From: WHSW01 sp963842795
Lineage (GTDB): Bacteria > Actinomycetota > Thermoleophilia > Solirubrobacterales > 70-9
NCBI GenBank assembly: GCA_963842795.1
Contig: CAWJHV010000006.1
Span: forward strand, 122,932-186,931
Direction: 5' to 3'
Length of the DNA stretch: 64,000 nucleotides
In this document: positions 10,171 through 21,578 of the stretch, piece after piece
How positions within the stretch are numbered: the stretch's first letter is position 1
Layout of the letters: the number at the start of each line of letters is the position of its first letter
Notes under the pieces: model-generated
Databases searched by the model: none
What the model was told of the DNA's origin: nothing
The model's input: the letters and a program-made list of their open reading frames with translations, nothing else
Position numbers and translations under genes: made by a program

Positions 10171-11008
10171 CGCGCGGCGCTGGCGGCGATCGCGGTCCTG
10201 CTCGCCTTCGGCGCGGCGTGGGAGCTCGCCGGCGCCGCCGGCGAGCGGCTGCGGCCGGCGCCCGCGCGGCGCTCGCCTCGGTCTCCGGCGGGCGCGCGGG
10301 CTCGCTGGCCGAGGCCGGCGAGCGGCTCGGGCTGCCGCGCGCGGCTCGAGCGCGCCGGGCTCGCCGGCCGGGTCGAGCCGCGCGCGGTCGTCGCCGCGAA
10401 GCTCGGCGGCGCGGCGGTCGGCGGCGCTGGTCGCGCTCGCCGCCGCCCCGGCCGTCCCGGCGCGGCTCGCGACTCGCCGGTCGCGCTCGGGTTCGTCGCC
10501 GCCGGCTTCCTCGCCCCCGACGCGCTGCTCGAGCGCCAGGCGCGGCTGCGCCGGCGCCGGTTCGTCGCCGCGCTGCCGGACGCGCTCGACATGCTCGCCG
10601 TCGGCGCCGCCTCCGGCCGCGACCCGGCGACCGGCCTCGGCGAGATCGCCGCCGGGACCAGCGGGCCGCTGGCGCTCGAGCTCGGGCGCGCGGTGGCCGA
10701 GGTCGAGTGCGGCAGGCCGCTGCGCGACGCGATCGACGAGCTGCGCGGCGCGGGTCGCGGCGCCGAGGTCGGCGCGCTGGCCGCGGCGCTCGAGCGCTCG
10801 CGCACCTACGGCTCGCCGCTCGCCGAGCAGCTTCACCTGCAGGCGACGGCGCTGCGCCGCGACGCCCGCCGCCGGCTCGAGGAGCAGCGCCGCGCGCGCG
10901 GCGCCGAAGATCCAGCTCGTCGTCGCGCTCGTCCTCGTGCCCTCGGTGCTGCTGACGATCCTCGCGGCGATCGTCGCCCACTCCGACGCCCTGCTCGGCA
11001 ACCTCTGA
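10167..11008 (+). CDS. tadC: TadC-like inner-membrane platform protein (frameshifts)
   Basis: A GTG at 10167 overlaps the tadB stop. The N-terminal helix (ALAAIAVLLAFGAAWELAGA) is recovered if one extra G after 10175 is ignored. The core is a second GspF-like bundle (FVAALPDALDMLAVGAASG, then LRDAIDELRGAGRGAEVGAL). The C-terminal helix (LVVALVLVPSVLLTILAAIV) lies in another frame and ends at TGA 11006-11008. At least three indels are needed to join these pieces. The length (about 280 residues) and position after tadB fit TadC. No downstream pilus genes follow; the next gene is glucokinase. Confidence 0.7.
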
Positions 11009-11219
11009 CCGAGGGCTTCACGTCACGCGGACCCGCCTCGCGAATAGACTCGGCCCGTGCGGAGGAGACGACCGGCGACCCCACCGCGACCGGCGATCTG
11101 CCCGGCCGCGAGGACCTCGGTCGGAGCGACACGAGGTCCGCCCGAGCGCCTTGCCGCGCCGGTGCGGGTCGCGCTTGCGCAGAGGCTGATCCGCCCGACG
11201 GCGTAATAGACTCGCCGCG
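11009..11219. other. Intergenic region with two AATAGACTCG boxes and a possible 49-codon ORF
   Basis: This 211-base gap holds the decamer AATAGACTCG twice (11043-11052 and 11205-11214). The second copy contains the predicted -10 box of glucokinase. The first lies 6 bases before a GTG at 11057 that opens a 49-codon ORF ending at TAA 11204-11206. That product would be rich in Arg and Pro with no recognisable domain, so I do not call it a gene. Nothing else is visible. Confidence 0.35.
11207..11212 (+). promoter_or_regulatory. Predicted -10 box of glucokinase (leaderless start)
   Basis: TAGACT at 11207-11212, 7 bases before the ATG at 11220. This spacing puts the transcription start at or next to the start codon. 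No Shine-Dalgarno is present and no good -35 is seen. Confidence 0.5.
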
Positions 11220-12201
11220 ATGCATGCCAGCGCGGGAAAGGAAGCCTTGCGCGGGGGCATCGACCTCGGCGGGACCAAGATCCAGGCGGCGATCGTCAGC
11301 CCCGCCGGCGAGGTAGCGGCGAGGCGCGCCGCCCGACGCCGACCGAGGGCGGGCCGGCGGACGTCGCCGCCGAGATGGCGAAGGCGCTGGTCGAGGCGGC
11401 GGACGCGGCCGGCGTGCAGACCGACTCGCTCGCCGGGGTCGGCGTCGGCTCGCCCGGCGACACCAACGAGGAGACCGGCGACGTCTCGGAGGCCCGCAAC
11501 CTCCCCGGCTGGGAGGGCAGCTTCCCGCTCGGCCCGACGCTCGCCGAGGCGCTCGGCGACGGAGGTGCGGATCGGCAACGACGTCGACGTCGCCACCAAC
11601 GCCGAGTTCAAGCTCGGCGCCGGCAAGCCCTACGACTCGATCCTCGGCGTCTTCTGGGGCACCGGGGTCGGCGGCGGCCTGATCCTCGACGGCAAGCGCT
11701 GGACCGGGCGCGGCGCCGCGGGCGAGATCGGCCACATGGTCGTCAAGGACGGCGGCGCGGCGCTGTCCCTGCGGGCGCCGGGGCTGCATGGAGGCCTACG
11801 CGGGGCGCGGCGCGATGGAGGCACCGGGCCCGCAAGCTCCACGACGAGGGGCGAAGACGAAGCTGTTCGAGATCATGGAGGAGCGCGGCCGCGACCGGCT
11901 CACGAGCGGGATCTGGGAGCGGGCGCTCGACCATCACGACGACGCTCGCCGAGGAGCTGATCGAGCGAGGCGCTCGAGGCGCTCGGCGCCGGCGTCGCCT
12001 CGGCCGTCAACCTGCTCGACGTCGAGGCGGTGATCATCGGCGGCGGCCTCGGGGTCCGCTTCGGCGACCCCTACGTCGAGAAGATCGCCAAGCACGATGC
12101 ACCCGCACCTGTTCGTCGACGAACGCCCGCCGGCGATGCACGTCGCCGCGCTCGGCGACCTCGGCGGCGCGATCGGCGCCTGCCTGCTCTTCGACGAGTA
12201 A
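11220..12201 (+). CDS. glk: Glucokinase, ROK family (several frameshifts)
   Basis: Phosphorylates glucose to glucose-6-phosphate with ATP (or polyphosphate), feeding the adjacent zwf. Pieces recovered in order are: the phosphate-binding motif GGIDLGGTKIQAAIV; SPGDTNEETGDVSEARNLPGW; the catalytic/ROK region EVRIGNDVDVATNAEFKLGAG; WGTGVGGGLILDGK; the ROK zinc motif CPCGRRGCMEAY (frame 1 from 11764); and a C-terminal VEAVIIGGGLGVRFG-DPYVEK followed by LGDLGGAIGACLLFDE to TAA 12199-12201. At least five single-base shifts separate these parts; the one before the last segment is an extra G in CAC-G-ATG. The length (about 325 residues) is normal for the family once the indels are ignored, so function is probably intact. 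Confidence 0.85.
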
Positions 12202-12294
12202 CTCGCGCCACGCCCGGCACGCTCGAGCAAGGTCCGCGGCTACGCCGCGGACGTGCGTCCGAGCGAGGCGGCGGCCGCTGGCGCGAGTCGTTCG

Positions 12295-13685
12295 TCAGGC
12301 AGCCACGGCTTGCGCCAGCGCGCCGTGGCCGGCGAGCAGGTGGCTCGCTGACTCGGGGCCCCAGGATCCCGGGTCGTAGGGCTCGACCTGCGGCGGGTTG
12401 TCGAGCAGCGGCTGGACGATGCGCCAGGTCTGGTCGATCGCGTCGAAGTTCGGGAACAGCTGCGGGTCGCCGCGCAGCGCGTCGCGGAGCAGGCGCTCGT
12501 ACGGCTCGGGCTGCTCGGAGTCCTGCTGGTCGAAGAGCAGGTCGAGGTGGACCCGGTGCAGCGCGTCCTCGCCCGCCTTCTTCGCCATCAGGCAGATCTC
12601 GGCGCCGGGTTCGGGCTTCACCCGGATGATCAGCTCGTCGGGGTCGGGGACCATGCGACCGCCGATCCCGAGCCGCGGCGGGCGCTTGAAGACGACCCTG
12701 ATCTCGGTCGCCTCGACCGGCATCGCCTTGCCGGCGCGGATGTAGAACGGCACCCCGGTCCAGCGCCAGTTGTCGACCTCGAGCTTCAGCGCGACGAACG
12801 TCTCGGTGTCGGAGCCGAGCTCGACCCCGTCGACCTGCTGGTAGCCGCGGTACTGGCCGCGGAAGTAGCGGTTCGGGTCGGCCGCGGGCATCGCGCGGAA
12901 CAGGTCGGTGCGGCGGTCGCGGATCGCGTCGGCGTCGGCGGGCCCGGCGGAGGGCGGCTCCATCGCCACGAGGCGCGAGGATCTGCAGCAGGTGGTTCTG
13001 GACCACGTCGCGCAGCGCGCCGACCGGGTCGTAGAAGCTGCCGCGGTCGTCGACCCCGAAGTCCTCGACCATCGTGATCCGCACGCGAGTCGACGAACTG
13101 GCGGTTCCAGACCGGCTCCAGGATCGTGTTCGCGAACCGCAGGTAGAGGATGTCCATCACCGGCTCCTTGCCGAGGAAGTGGTCGATCCTGTAGATCTGA
13201 TCCTCGGTCAGGACCTCGCAGAGCTCCGCGTTGAGCGCCTGCGCCGAGGCGCGGTCGTGGCCGAACGGCTTCTCGAACACCACCCGCGCGTCCTTGGTGA
13301 TCCCGGCGCCGTGGAGGCCCTTGACCACGATCCCGAACAGCGACGGCGGGACCTCGAGGTAGAAGACGGCCTGCTCGTACTCGCCCATCTCCTCGGCCAG
13401 CCGCTTGTAGAGCTCGGGCTCGTCGAACTCGCCCTGGACGTAGTCGAGCCGCTCGTCGAGCCGCTTGATCGCCTCCTCGTCGGGGTCGGAGACCTTGGCC
13501 TGGATCGCCTCCCGCGCCTTGCCGTCGAGCTCGTCGCGGTCCCACTTGTTGCGCGCGATCCCGAGTATCCGGCGGCAGTTGAGCTCGCCCCGGCACTCGA
13601 GCCGGTAGAGCGCCTCGAAGGTCATCTTCTTCGCCAGGTCGCCGGTGATCCCGAAGATCACGAGGATGTCGGCCTCGGTCGCCAT
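12295..13685 (-). CDS. zwf: Glucose-6-phosphate 1-dehydrogenase (two frameshifts)
   Basis: First step of the oxidative pentose phosphate pathway: glucose-6-phosphate plus NADP+ to 6-phosphogluconolactone. The start ATG is at 13685. The nucleotide-binding motif FGITGDLAKKMTFEALY, VFEKPFGHD and the active-site RIDHFLGKEPV are visible, followed by VEDFGVDDRGSFYD, GQYRGY, WRWTGVPFYIRAGK and the family C-terminus, for about 462 residues in all. Two indels interrupt it (near 13083 and 12968), each flanked by continuous protein. It is divergent from gnd with 46 bases between the starts. A TAGTCT -10 box lies 8 bases before the ATG, so translation looks leaderless. Confidence 0.92.
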
Positions 13686-13693
13686 CGACCCGG

Positions 13694-13724
13694 AGACTAT
13701 TGGCAGGCGCTCCGCGCTTAGTAT
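13694..13724. promoter_or_regulatory. Divergent zwf/gnd leaderless promoters
   Basis: The 46-base gap holds two -10 boxes facing outward: TAGTCT on the minus strand (13699 to 13694), 8 bases before zwf ATG 13685, and TAGTAT on the plus strand (13719-13724), 7 bases before gnd ATG 13732. Neither gene has a Shine-Dalgarno. The two transcription starts would be only about 45 bases apart, so the two polymerase sites must overlap. Confidence 0.5.
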
Positions 13725-13731
13725 CCAGCCC

Positions 13732-14753
13732 ATGCAACTGGGCATGGTCGGACTCGGGCGGATGGGCGCGAACCTGGTTCGCCGCCTGATGCGCGACGGC
13801 CACGAGTGCGTCGTCTTCGACGTCAACCCCGACGCGGTCGCGACGCTCGCCGGCGAGGGCGCGACCGGCGGCGACTCGCTCGACGACTTCGTCGCCAAGC
13901 TCGAAAAGCCCGCGCGCCGTCTGGGTCATGGTCCCGGCCGGCGAGATCACCGAGAGCACCGTCAACGAGCTCGCCGTCGAAGCTCGAGTCGCGGCGACGC
14001 GATCATCGACGGCGGCAACTCCTACTACCGCGACGACATCCGCCGCTCGGCGGCCGCTCGCCGAGCGCGGGATCGACTACATCGACTGCGGCACCAGCGG
14101 CGGCGTCTTCGGCCTCGACCGCGGCTACTGCCTGATGATCGGCGGCCCCGACGAGGCGGTCGCAGCGCCTCGACCCGATCTTCGCCACGATCGCCCCCGG
14201 CGTCGACTCGGCCGAGCGCACGCCCGGCCGCGAGGGCGACGCCTCGACCGCCGAGAACGGCTACCTGCACTGCGGCCCGAGCGGCGCCGGGCCACTTCGT
14301 GAAGATGGTCCACAACGGGATCGAGTACGGGATCATGGCCGCCTACGCCGAGGGCCTCAACATCCTCAAGAACGCCGACGCCGGCAAGCACGAGCGCGAG
14401 GCCGACGCCGAGACCGCGCCGCTCACCGACCCGCGAGTACTACCAGTACGAGCTCGACCTCCCCGAGGTCGCCGAGGTCTGGCGCCGCGGCAGCGTGGTC
14501 GGCTCCTGGCTGCTCGACCTGACCGCGGCGGCGCTGGTCGAGTCGCCGACACTCGACGACTTCGAGGGCCGGGTCTCGGACTCCGGCGAGGGCCGCTGGA
14601 CCTCGATCGCGGCGATCGAGGAGGGGGTGCCGGCGCCCGTGCTCAGCTCGGCGCTCTACTCGCGCTTCGCCTCCCGCGGAGCTCGACGACTTCGCCGACA
14701 AGGTGCTGTCGGCGATGCGCAAGCAGTTCGGCGGCCACGACGAGAAGAAGTAG
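13732..14753 (+). CDS. gnd: 6-phosphogluconate dehydrogenase, short decarboxylating form (about eight frameshifts)
   Basis: Oxidises 6-phosphogluconate to ribulose-5-phosphate and CO2. It starts at ATG 13732 with the Rossmann motif LGMVGLGRMGANLVRRL. Later pieces are WVMVPAGEITESTVNELA, IIDGGNSYYRDDIRR, the substrate motif DCGTSGGVFGLDRGYCLM, GAGHFVKMVHNGIEYG (catalytic Lys), WRRGSVVGSWLLDL and FGGHDEKK at the stop. The roughly 335 residues fit the short NAD-type 6PGDH. Single extra bases can be placed near 13912, 13979, 13991, 14054, 14161, 14290, 14434 and 14681. Removing one base at each restores a textbook protein, so this is almost surely sequence error rather than a pseudogene. Confidence 0.9.
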
Positions 14754-14769
14754 GGCGCGGCCTCCGAGC

Positions 14770-15438
14770 GTGACCGAGGAGGTCGTCGCCGACGCCGAGG
14801 CGGCTGCGGCTGCGCGGCGCCGAGCTGATCGCCGAGGCGGCGCGGCGGCGATCGCCGCGCGGGGCTCGTTCTCGCTCGCGGTCAGCGGCGGCCACGCACC
14901 GTGGCGGATGTTCGAGCTGCTCGGCGAGCACGACCTCGACTGGGAGCGGATCGACCTCTTCCAGGTCGACGAGCGGATCGCTCCCGCCGGCGATCCCGAC
15001 CGCAACCTCACCCACCTGGTCGAGAGCCTGCCGCCCGCCGGCGTCGCGCGGGTGCGGCCGATGCCGGTCAACGACGACGACCTCGATGCCGCCGCGGCCC
15101 GCTACGCCGACGAGCTCCCGGCGCGCTCGACCTCGTCCACCTCGGCCTCGGCCCCGACGGCCACACGGCCTCGCTGATCCCGGGCGACCCGGTGCTCGAG
15201 GTCAGCCGACCGGCTGGTCGCGGTCACCGGCGAGTACCAGGGCCGACGGCGGATGACGCTCACCTATCCGGCGATCGAGGCCGCGCGGCGAGGTGCTCTG
15301 GCTGGTCACCGGCGCCGACAAGCCCGAGGGGCTGGCGAAGCTGCGCGCCGGCGATCGCGTCGATCCCGGCCGGGCGGGTGCGGGCGCGCAAGGCGACCGC
15401 TGATCGCCAGCGCCGAGGCGATCGAGCCGACGAGCTAG
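14770..15438 (+). CDS. pgl: 6-phosphogluconolactonase (frameshifts)
   Basis: Hydrolyses 6-phosphogluconolactone between the zwf and gnd reactions. The GTG at 14770 lies 16 bases after gnd. Motifs: FSLAVSGGHAPWRMFELL, the substrate loop WERIDLFQVDERIAP and the family signature HLGLGPDGHTASLIPGDP, then RRRMTLTYPAIEAAR and VLWLVTGADKPEGLAKL. The N-terminal part is open to about 15120; three or more small shifts then occur before the TAG at 15436-15438, which lies in the starting frame. The total length equals 222 codons, close to the usual size. It converges with rpiA: the two stop codons share the palindrome CTAG. Confidence 0.85.
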
Positions 15439-16095
15439 AGCGAGCGGTGCTCGACCTCGTCGCCGCGGGCGACGATCACGTCGGCGACCAGGCCGGGCGG
15501 GAAGAGGCCGTGGTCGACGACCCCGGGGGTCGCCGAGAGCCGCGCCGCGAGCAGGATCGGGTCGCCGACCTCGCCCGAGTAGTCGGCGATGACGCCGCCG
15601 TCGGGCGACGCCGGCGCGCCCTCGCGGATCGCCACCTCGCCGAGCTCGTGCAGGGTCGCGGCGAGCCCGAAGCGGTGCAGCTCGAGCGGGATCGGGGCGG
15701 AGAGCGCGCTCCACGGGCTTCGAGGAGTCCGCGATCACGACGAACCGCTCGGCCGCCGCGGCGACGATCTTCTCCCGCGTGTGGGCGCCGCCGCCGCCCT
15801 TCACCAGCCAGCCGTCGGGGGCGATCTGATCGGCGCCGTCGATCGCGATGTCGAGGCGCTCGATGCCCTCGAACGGCTCGACCGCGAGGCCGAGCTCGCG
15901 TCCCCGCTCCTCGGTCGCCACCGAGGTCGCGACGCAGCGGATCTCGAGCTCGCGGGCGGCGAGCGCCGGGAGCAGATGGGCGACGGTCGAACCGGTCCCG
16001 AGCCCGACGAGCATCCCGTCCTCGACCAGCTCCGCGGCGGCCTCGGCGGCGAGCCGCTTCTCGTTGTCGAGGTCCGGTGTCAGGCGCGTAACCAT
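15435..16095 (-). CDS. rpiA: Ribose-5-phosphate isomerase A (one frameshift)
   Basis: Interconverts ribulose-5-phosphate and ribose-5-phosphate. It starts at ATG 16095 (MVTRLTPDLDNEKRLAAEAA) and contains LVGLGTGSTVAHLLPAL (phosphate loop), DIAIDGADQIAPD and the catalytic LVKGGGGAHTREKIVA. After VIADSSKPVER the frame shifts by one extra base near 15706 and resumes as VAIREGAPASPDGG to the TAG at 15437-15435. The length (about 219 residues) is normal. It is divergent to tkt with 31 bases between the starts and converges on pgl. Confidence 0.9.
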
Positions 16096-16114
16096 AGCCC
16101 GGGCACCGGCTCGT

Positions 16115-16120
16115 TAGGCT
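16115..16120 (+). promoter_or_regulatory. Predicted -10 box of tkt (leaderless start)
   Basis: TAGGCT 6 bases before GTG 16127, inside the 31-base gap shared with rpiA. No Shine-Dalgarno precedes the GTG. Confidence 0.45.
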
Positions 16121-16126
16121 GAGCCC

Positions 16127-18213
<2,087 letters not shown>

Positions 18214-18217
<4 letters not shown>

Positions 18218-19284
18218 AGCCAACGCAGCAACTTCACGATCTGGGCCAGAGCCTCTGGGTCGACAACATCACCCGGACGATGCTCGACGACGGCACCCTG
18301 GCCTCCTACATCTCCGACTACTCGGTCACCGGCCTGACCTCGAACCCGACGATCTTCGACAAGGCGATCGGCGGCGGCAGCGCCTACGACGAGCAGGTCG
18401 CCGAGCTCACCGAGCAGGGCCTGGAGGGCGAGGAGCTGTTCTTCGAGCTCGCGCTCACCGACCTGCGCCGGGCGGCGGGCCTGTTCAAGGAGGTCCACGA
18501 CCGCACGACGATCGACGGGCGCGTCTCGCTCGAGGTCTCGCCGAAGCTCGCCGACGACGCCCAGGCGACGATCAAGCAGGCCGCCGAGCTCTACGGTCGC
18601 GCCGAGGAAAACTTCTTCATCAAGATCCCCGGCACGGAGGCGGGACGCACGGCGATCGAGGAGACGATCTTCGCCGGCATCCCCGTCAACGTGACGCTGC
18701 TGTTCGACCGTGAGCAGTACCTCGGCGCCGCCGACGCGTACATGCGCGGGCTCGAGCGGCGGGTCGAGGCGGGCCTCAACCCCGACGTCGCGTCGGTCGC
18801 CTCGGTGTTCGTGAGCCGGTGGGACGCGGCCGTCACCGACACCGTCCCGGACGAGCTGCGCGACAAGCTCGGCCTCGCGATCGGCAAGCGCACCTACGCC
18901 GCCTACCGCGAGCTGCTCGACTCCGACCGCGCGATGCGGCTGCGCAACGAGGGCGCGAAGGCCCAGCGGCTGCTGTGGGCGAGCACGGGCACCAAGGACC
19001 CCGACGCCTCCGACGTCCTCTACATCGAGGGCCTCGCGGCGCCGTTCACGGTCAACACGATGCCGGAGAAGACGATGAAGGCGTTCGCCGACCACGGCAC
19101 GGCCGGCGAGACGCTGCCGATCGACGGCGGCGACGCCGAGGAGGTCCTGAAGGCGTTCAACGACGCGGGCATCGACACCGACGCGCTCGCCACCAAGCTC
19201 CAGGACGACGGGGCGGACGCGTTCGTGAAGTCCTGGGACGAGCTGCTCGGAACGATCGCCGCGCAGACGCCCTCGGCCGCCTAG
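18214..19284 (+). CDS. tal: Transaldolase
   Basis: Transfers a dihydroxyacetone unit between sedoheptulose-7-phosphate and glyceraldehyde-3-phosphate. It is intact at 356 residues: MKPTQQLHDLGQSLWVDNI, then VTGLTSNPTIFDKAI (signature 1) and NFFIKIPGTEAG with the Schiff-base lysine in IKIP, followed by GIPVNVTLLFD and ASVASVFVSRWD. The length matches the longer actinobacterial transaldolases (about 360-370). It overlaps tkt by 4 bases and is followed 4 bases later by an arginase-family gene, so tkt-tal and probably more genes form one operon. It is one of the few uninterrupted genes between 9 and 24 kb. Confidence 0.95.
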
Positions 19285-19288
19285 GCCG

Positions 19289-20147
19289 ATGGCCGACATC
19301 CGCCTGATCGCGGTCCCCTACGAGCTGGGCCGGCTGCGTGACGGGGTGGGCCTCGGCCCGGAGCTGCTGCTCGAGCAGGGCGCCGCTGAGGCGCTGGCCG
19401 CGCAGGGTGCCACGGTCGAGACCGAGTTGATCGAGCTCTACAGCCCGAGGACAACGAGGTCGACACCAGCTTCGCGGTCATCGGGCGGCTGGCCGAGGCG
19501 GTCCGCGCCGCCCGAGAGACGGGCGAGTTCGCGGTCGTCCTGTCAGGCAGCTGTCTGGCGGCCGTCGGCGTCGTCGCGGGGCTCGGCGAGGCCGCGCCGG
19601 GCGTTGTCTGGTTCGACGCCCACGGCGATTTCAACGAGCCCCGGAGCTCCGTCTCCGGCTACCTCGACGGTATGGGCGTGGCGATTCTGGTCGGCGACGC
19701 CTGGCAGGGCCTCGCGGCGCAGGTCCCGGGCCTGAGCGCGCTTCCCGAGTCGGCCGTGGTGCTCGCCGGGGCCCGCGCGCTCGACGAGCCCGAGCGCCCC
19801 GGCTCGAGGCCTCGGCGATCAACCACCTTCCGGCGGCCTCGCTCGCCGATCCGGCGACCGTCGTCGGGGCCGTGGCCGCGATGGAACCGAACCCGAGCGG
19901 CATCTACCTTCACGTCGACCTCGACGTGCTCGACTCCTCGGTGGCGCGCGTGAACCGCTACGCGGCGGCGGATGGGATCTCGGCCGCGGAGCTGGAAGCG
20001 TCGGTCCGGGCCCTGCTGGCAGACGAGCGCGTGGGTGCCGTCTCACTGACCGCCTACGAGCCCGAGGCGGATCCGGAGGGCCGGGTCCCGCCGATCGCCC
20101 TGCGGCTGCTCGGCGCGGTCGCCGAATCGCGCGCGCCGGCGGCATAG
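19289..20147 (+). CDS. Arginase/agmatinase-family hydrolase (two frameshifts)
   Basis: Manganese-dependent ureohydrolase fold. From ATG 19289 the frame gives MADIRLIAVPYELGRLRDG, then shifts near 19450 to FAVVLSGSCLAAVGVVAGLG and the metal motif VVWFDAHGDFN. It shifts again near 19803 to the second metal motif YLHVDLDVLDSS and ends at TAG 20145-20147. The length (about 285 residues) fits arginase, agmatinase or formimidoylglutamase; the sequence does not tell which. It lies 4 bases after tal, which is unusual for a nitrogen enzyme in a sugar operon. Both breaks look like the single-base errors of neighbouring genes. Confidence 0.75.
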
Positions 20148-20175
20148 TTCCTGCAAGTCAGCCCGTTCTCAGGGA

Positions 20176-20181
20176 TAGGCT
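20176..20181 (+). promoter_or_regulatory. Predicted -10 box of the sugar permease gene
   Basis: TAGGCT 9 bases before ATG 20191, allowing a leader of at most 2 or 3 bases. No Shine-Dalgarno is visible. Confidence 0.4.
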
Positions 20182-20190
20182 GGCGCGGCC

Positions 20191-21578
20191 ATGGAAGGTG
20201 AGCGGATCGATCCGCGCCAGGTCGGTCGCAACGTAGTCATGACCGCGGCGATCGCCGGGCTCGGCGGTCTGCTGTTCGGCTACGACACCGGGGTCATCGC
20301 CGGGGCGCTGCTGTTCATCACCCCGGACTTCGACCTGACCAGCTTCGAGTCGGGACTGGTGGTCGGCGCGGTCCCGATCGGCGCCGTGCTCGGCGCCGCC
20401 TTCGCCGGCCGGCTCTCCGACGCCTACGGCCGGCGGATCCTGATCATCGCCTCGTCGATCGTCTTCGTCGTCGGCTCGCTGATCTGCGCTGCCGCGCCGG
20501 GCACCGCGGTGCTGGTGATCGCGCGCGTGATCCTCGGCGTCGCGATCGGGCTCGCGTCGGCGACGGCGCCCGTCTACATCTCCGAGGTCGCGCCGCCGGA
20601 CATCCGCGGGCGCCTGGTGACCTTCTTCCAGCTCGCGGTCACGATCGGGATCGTCGTCGCCTACGTCGTCGGGCTCGCCTTCGACTCGAGCGAGGAGTGG
20701 CGCTGGATGCTCGGGCCTCGGCGCCGTGCCCGCGTTCTTCCTGTTCGGCGGGATGCTGAAGATGCCGCAGAGCCCGCGCTGGCTGGTGATGGCCGGGCGC
20801 GACTTCGAGGCCCGGGCGGTGCTGGCGCGGATCCGCTCCGGCGACCCCGACACGATCGAGCAGGAGATCGTCGACATCAAGGGCGAGGTCAGCGCCAAGC
20901 CCGGGACCTGGCACGATCTGCGCGCAGCCGCTGGTCAAGGCCGCCCTCGTGGTCGGTGTCGGGCTCGCGATCCTGCAGCAGGTCTCGGGGATCAACACGG
21001 TGATCTACTACGCGCCGACGATCGTCCAGTTCACCGGCGTCGAGTCGTCGGCGGCGGCGATCCTCGCCTCGGTCGCGGTCGGGATCGTCAACGTCGGCAT
21101 GACCCTGGTCGCGATCCGGCTGCTCGACCGCACCGGCCGCCGGCCGCTGCTCTTGTTCGGCAGCGCGGTGATGGCGATGGCGCTGAGCTCGCTCGCCCTC
21201 GTCTTCGCCGCCGGCGCTGGGAGCACGCTCGGCTCGGTGGTCGCGATCGGCAGCCTGATGCTGTACGTCGCCGCCTTCGCGATCAGCCTCGGGCCGATCT
21301 TCTGGCTGCTGAACGCCGAGATCTACCCGCTCGAGGTGCGCAGCAAGGCGGCCGCGGTCGGGACGATGGCGAACTGGCTGTTCAACTTCATCGTCTCGCT
21401 CACCTTCCTGCTGCTGATCGATGCGCTCGGGCGCAGCGGTGCCTTCCTCTTCTACGCTGCGGTCTGCGTGGTCACGTTCTTCTTCTGCAAGGCGCTCGTG
21501 CCGGAGACCAAGGGCAAGCGCCTCGAGGACATCACCGCGTTCTTCGAGGAGCGCGTCGCCGCCCGCAGGGGCGGATGA
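20191..21578 (+). CDS. Sugar/proton symporter, MFS sugar-porter family (two frameshifts)
   Basis: A 12-helix major facilitator permease of about 462 residues, likely bringing glucose or a related sugar to the adjacent glucokinase and pgi. Sugar-porter signatures are visible: GGLLFGYDTGVIAGALLF in helix 1, GRLSDAYGRRILI (loop 2-3), PVYISEVAPPDIRGRLV, MPQSPRWLVMAGR, LQQVSGINTVIYYAPTI (helix 7 QQxSGxN sugar contact), DRTGRRPLLL, NAEIYPLEVRSK and the C-terminal VPETKGKRLEDI. Shifts of one base occur near 20715 and 20928. The stop overlaps the pgi start (ATGA). Confidence 0.9.

Noticed and set aside
11057..11206. 49-codon ORF upstream of glucokinase as a real gene
   Set aside because: The box spacing is suggestive, but the Arg/Pro-rich product shows no domain and the region is prone to indels. 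Kept only as a finding.
13732..14753. Programmed frameshifting in gnd or tkt
   Set aside because: Six to eight separate shifts in one gene, mostly of the same +1 type and without slippery heptamers or stimulatory structures, cannot be a recoding system.
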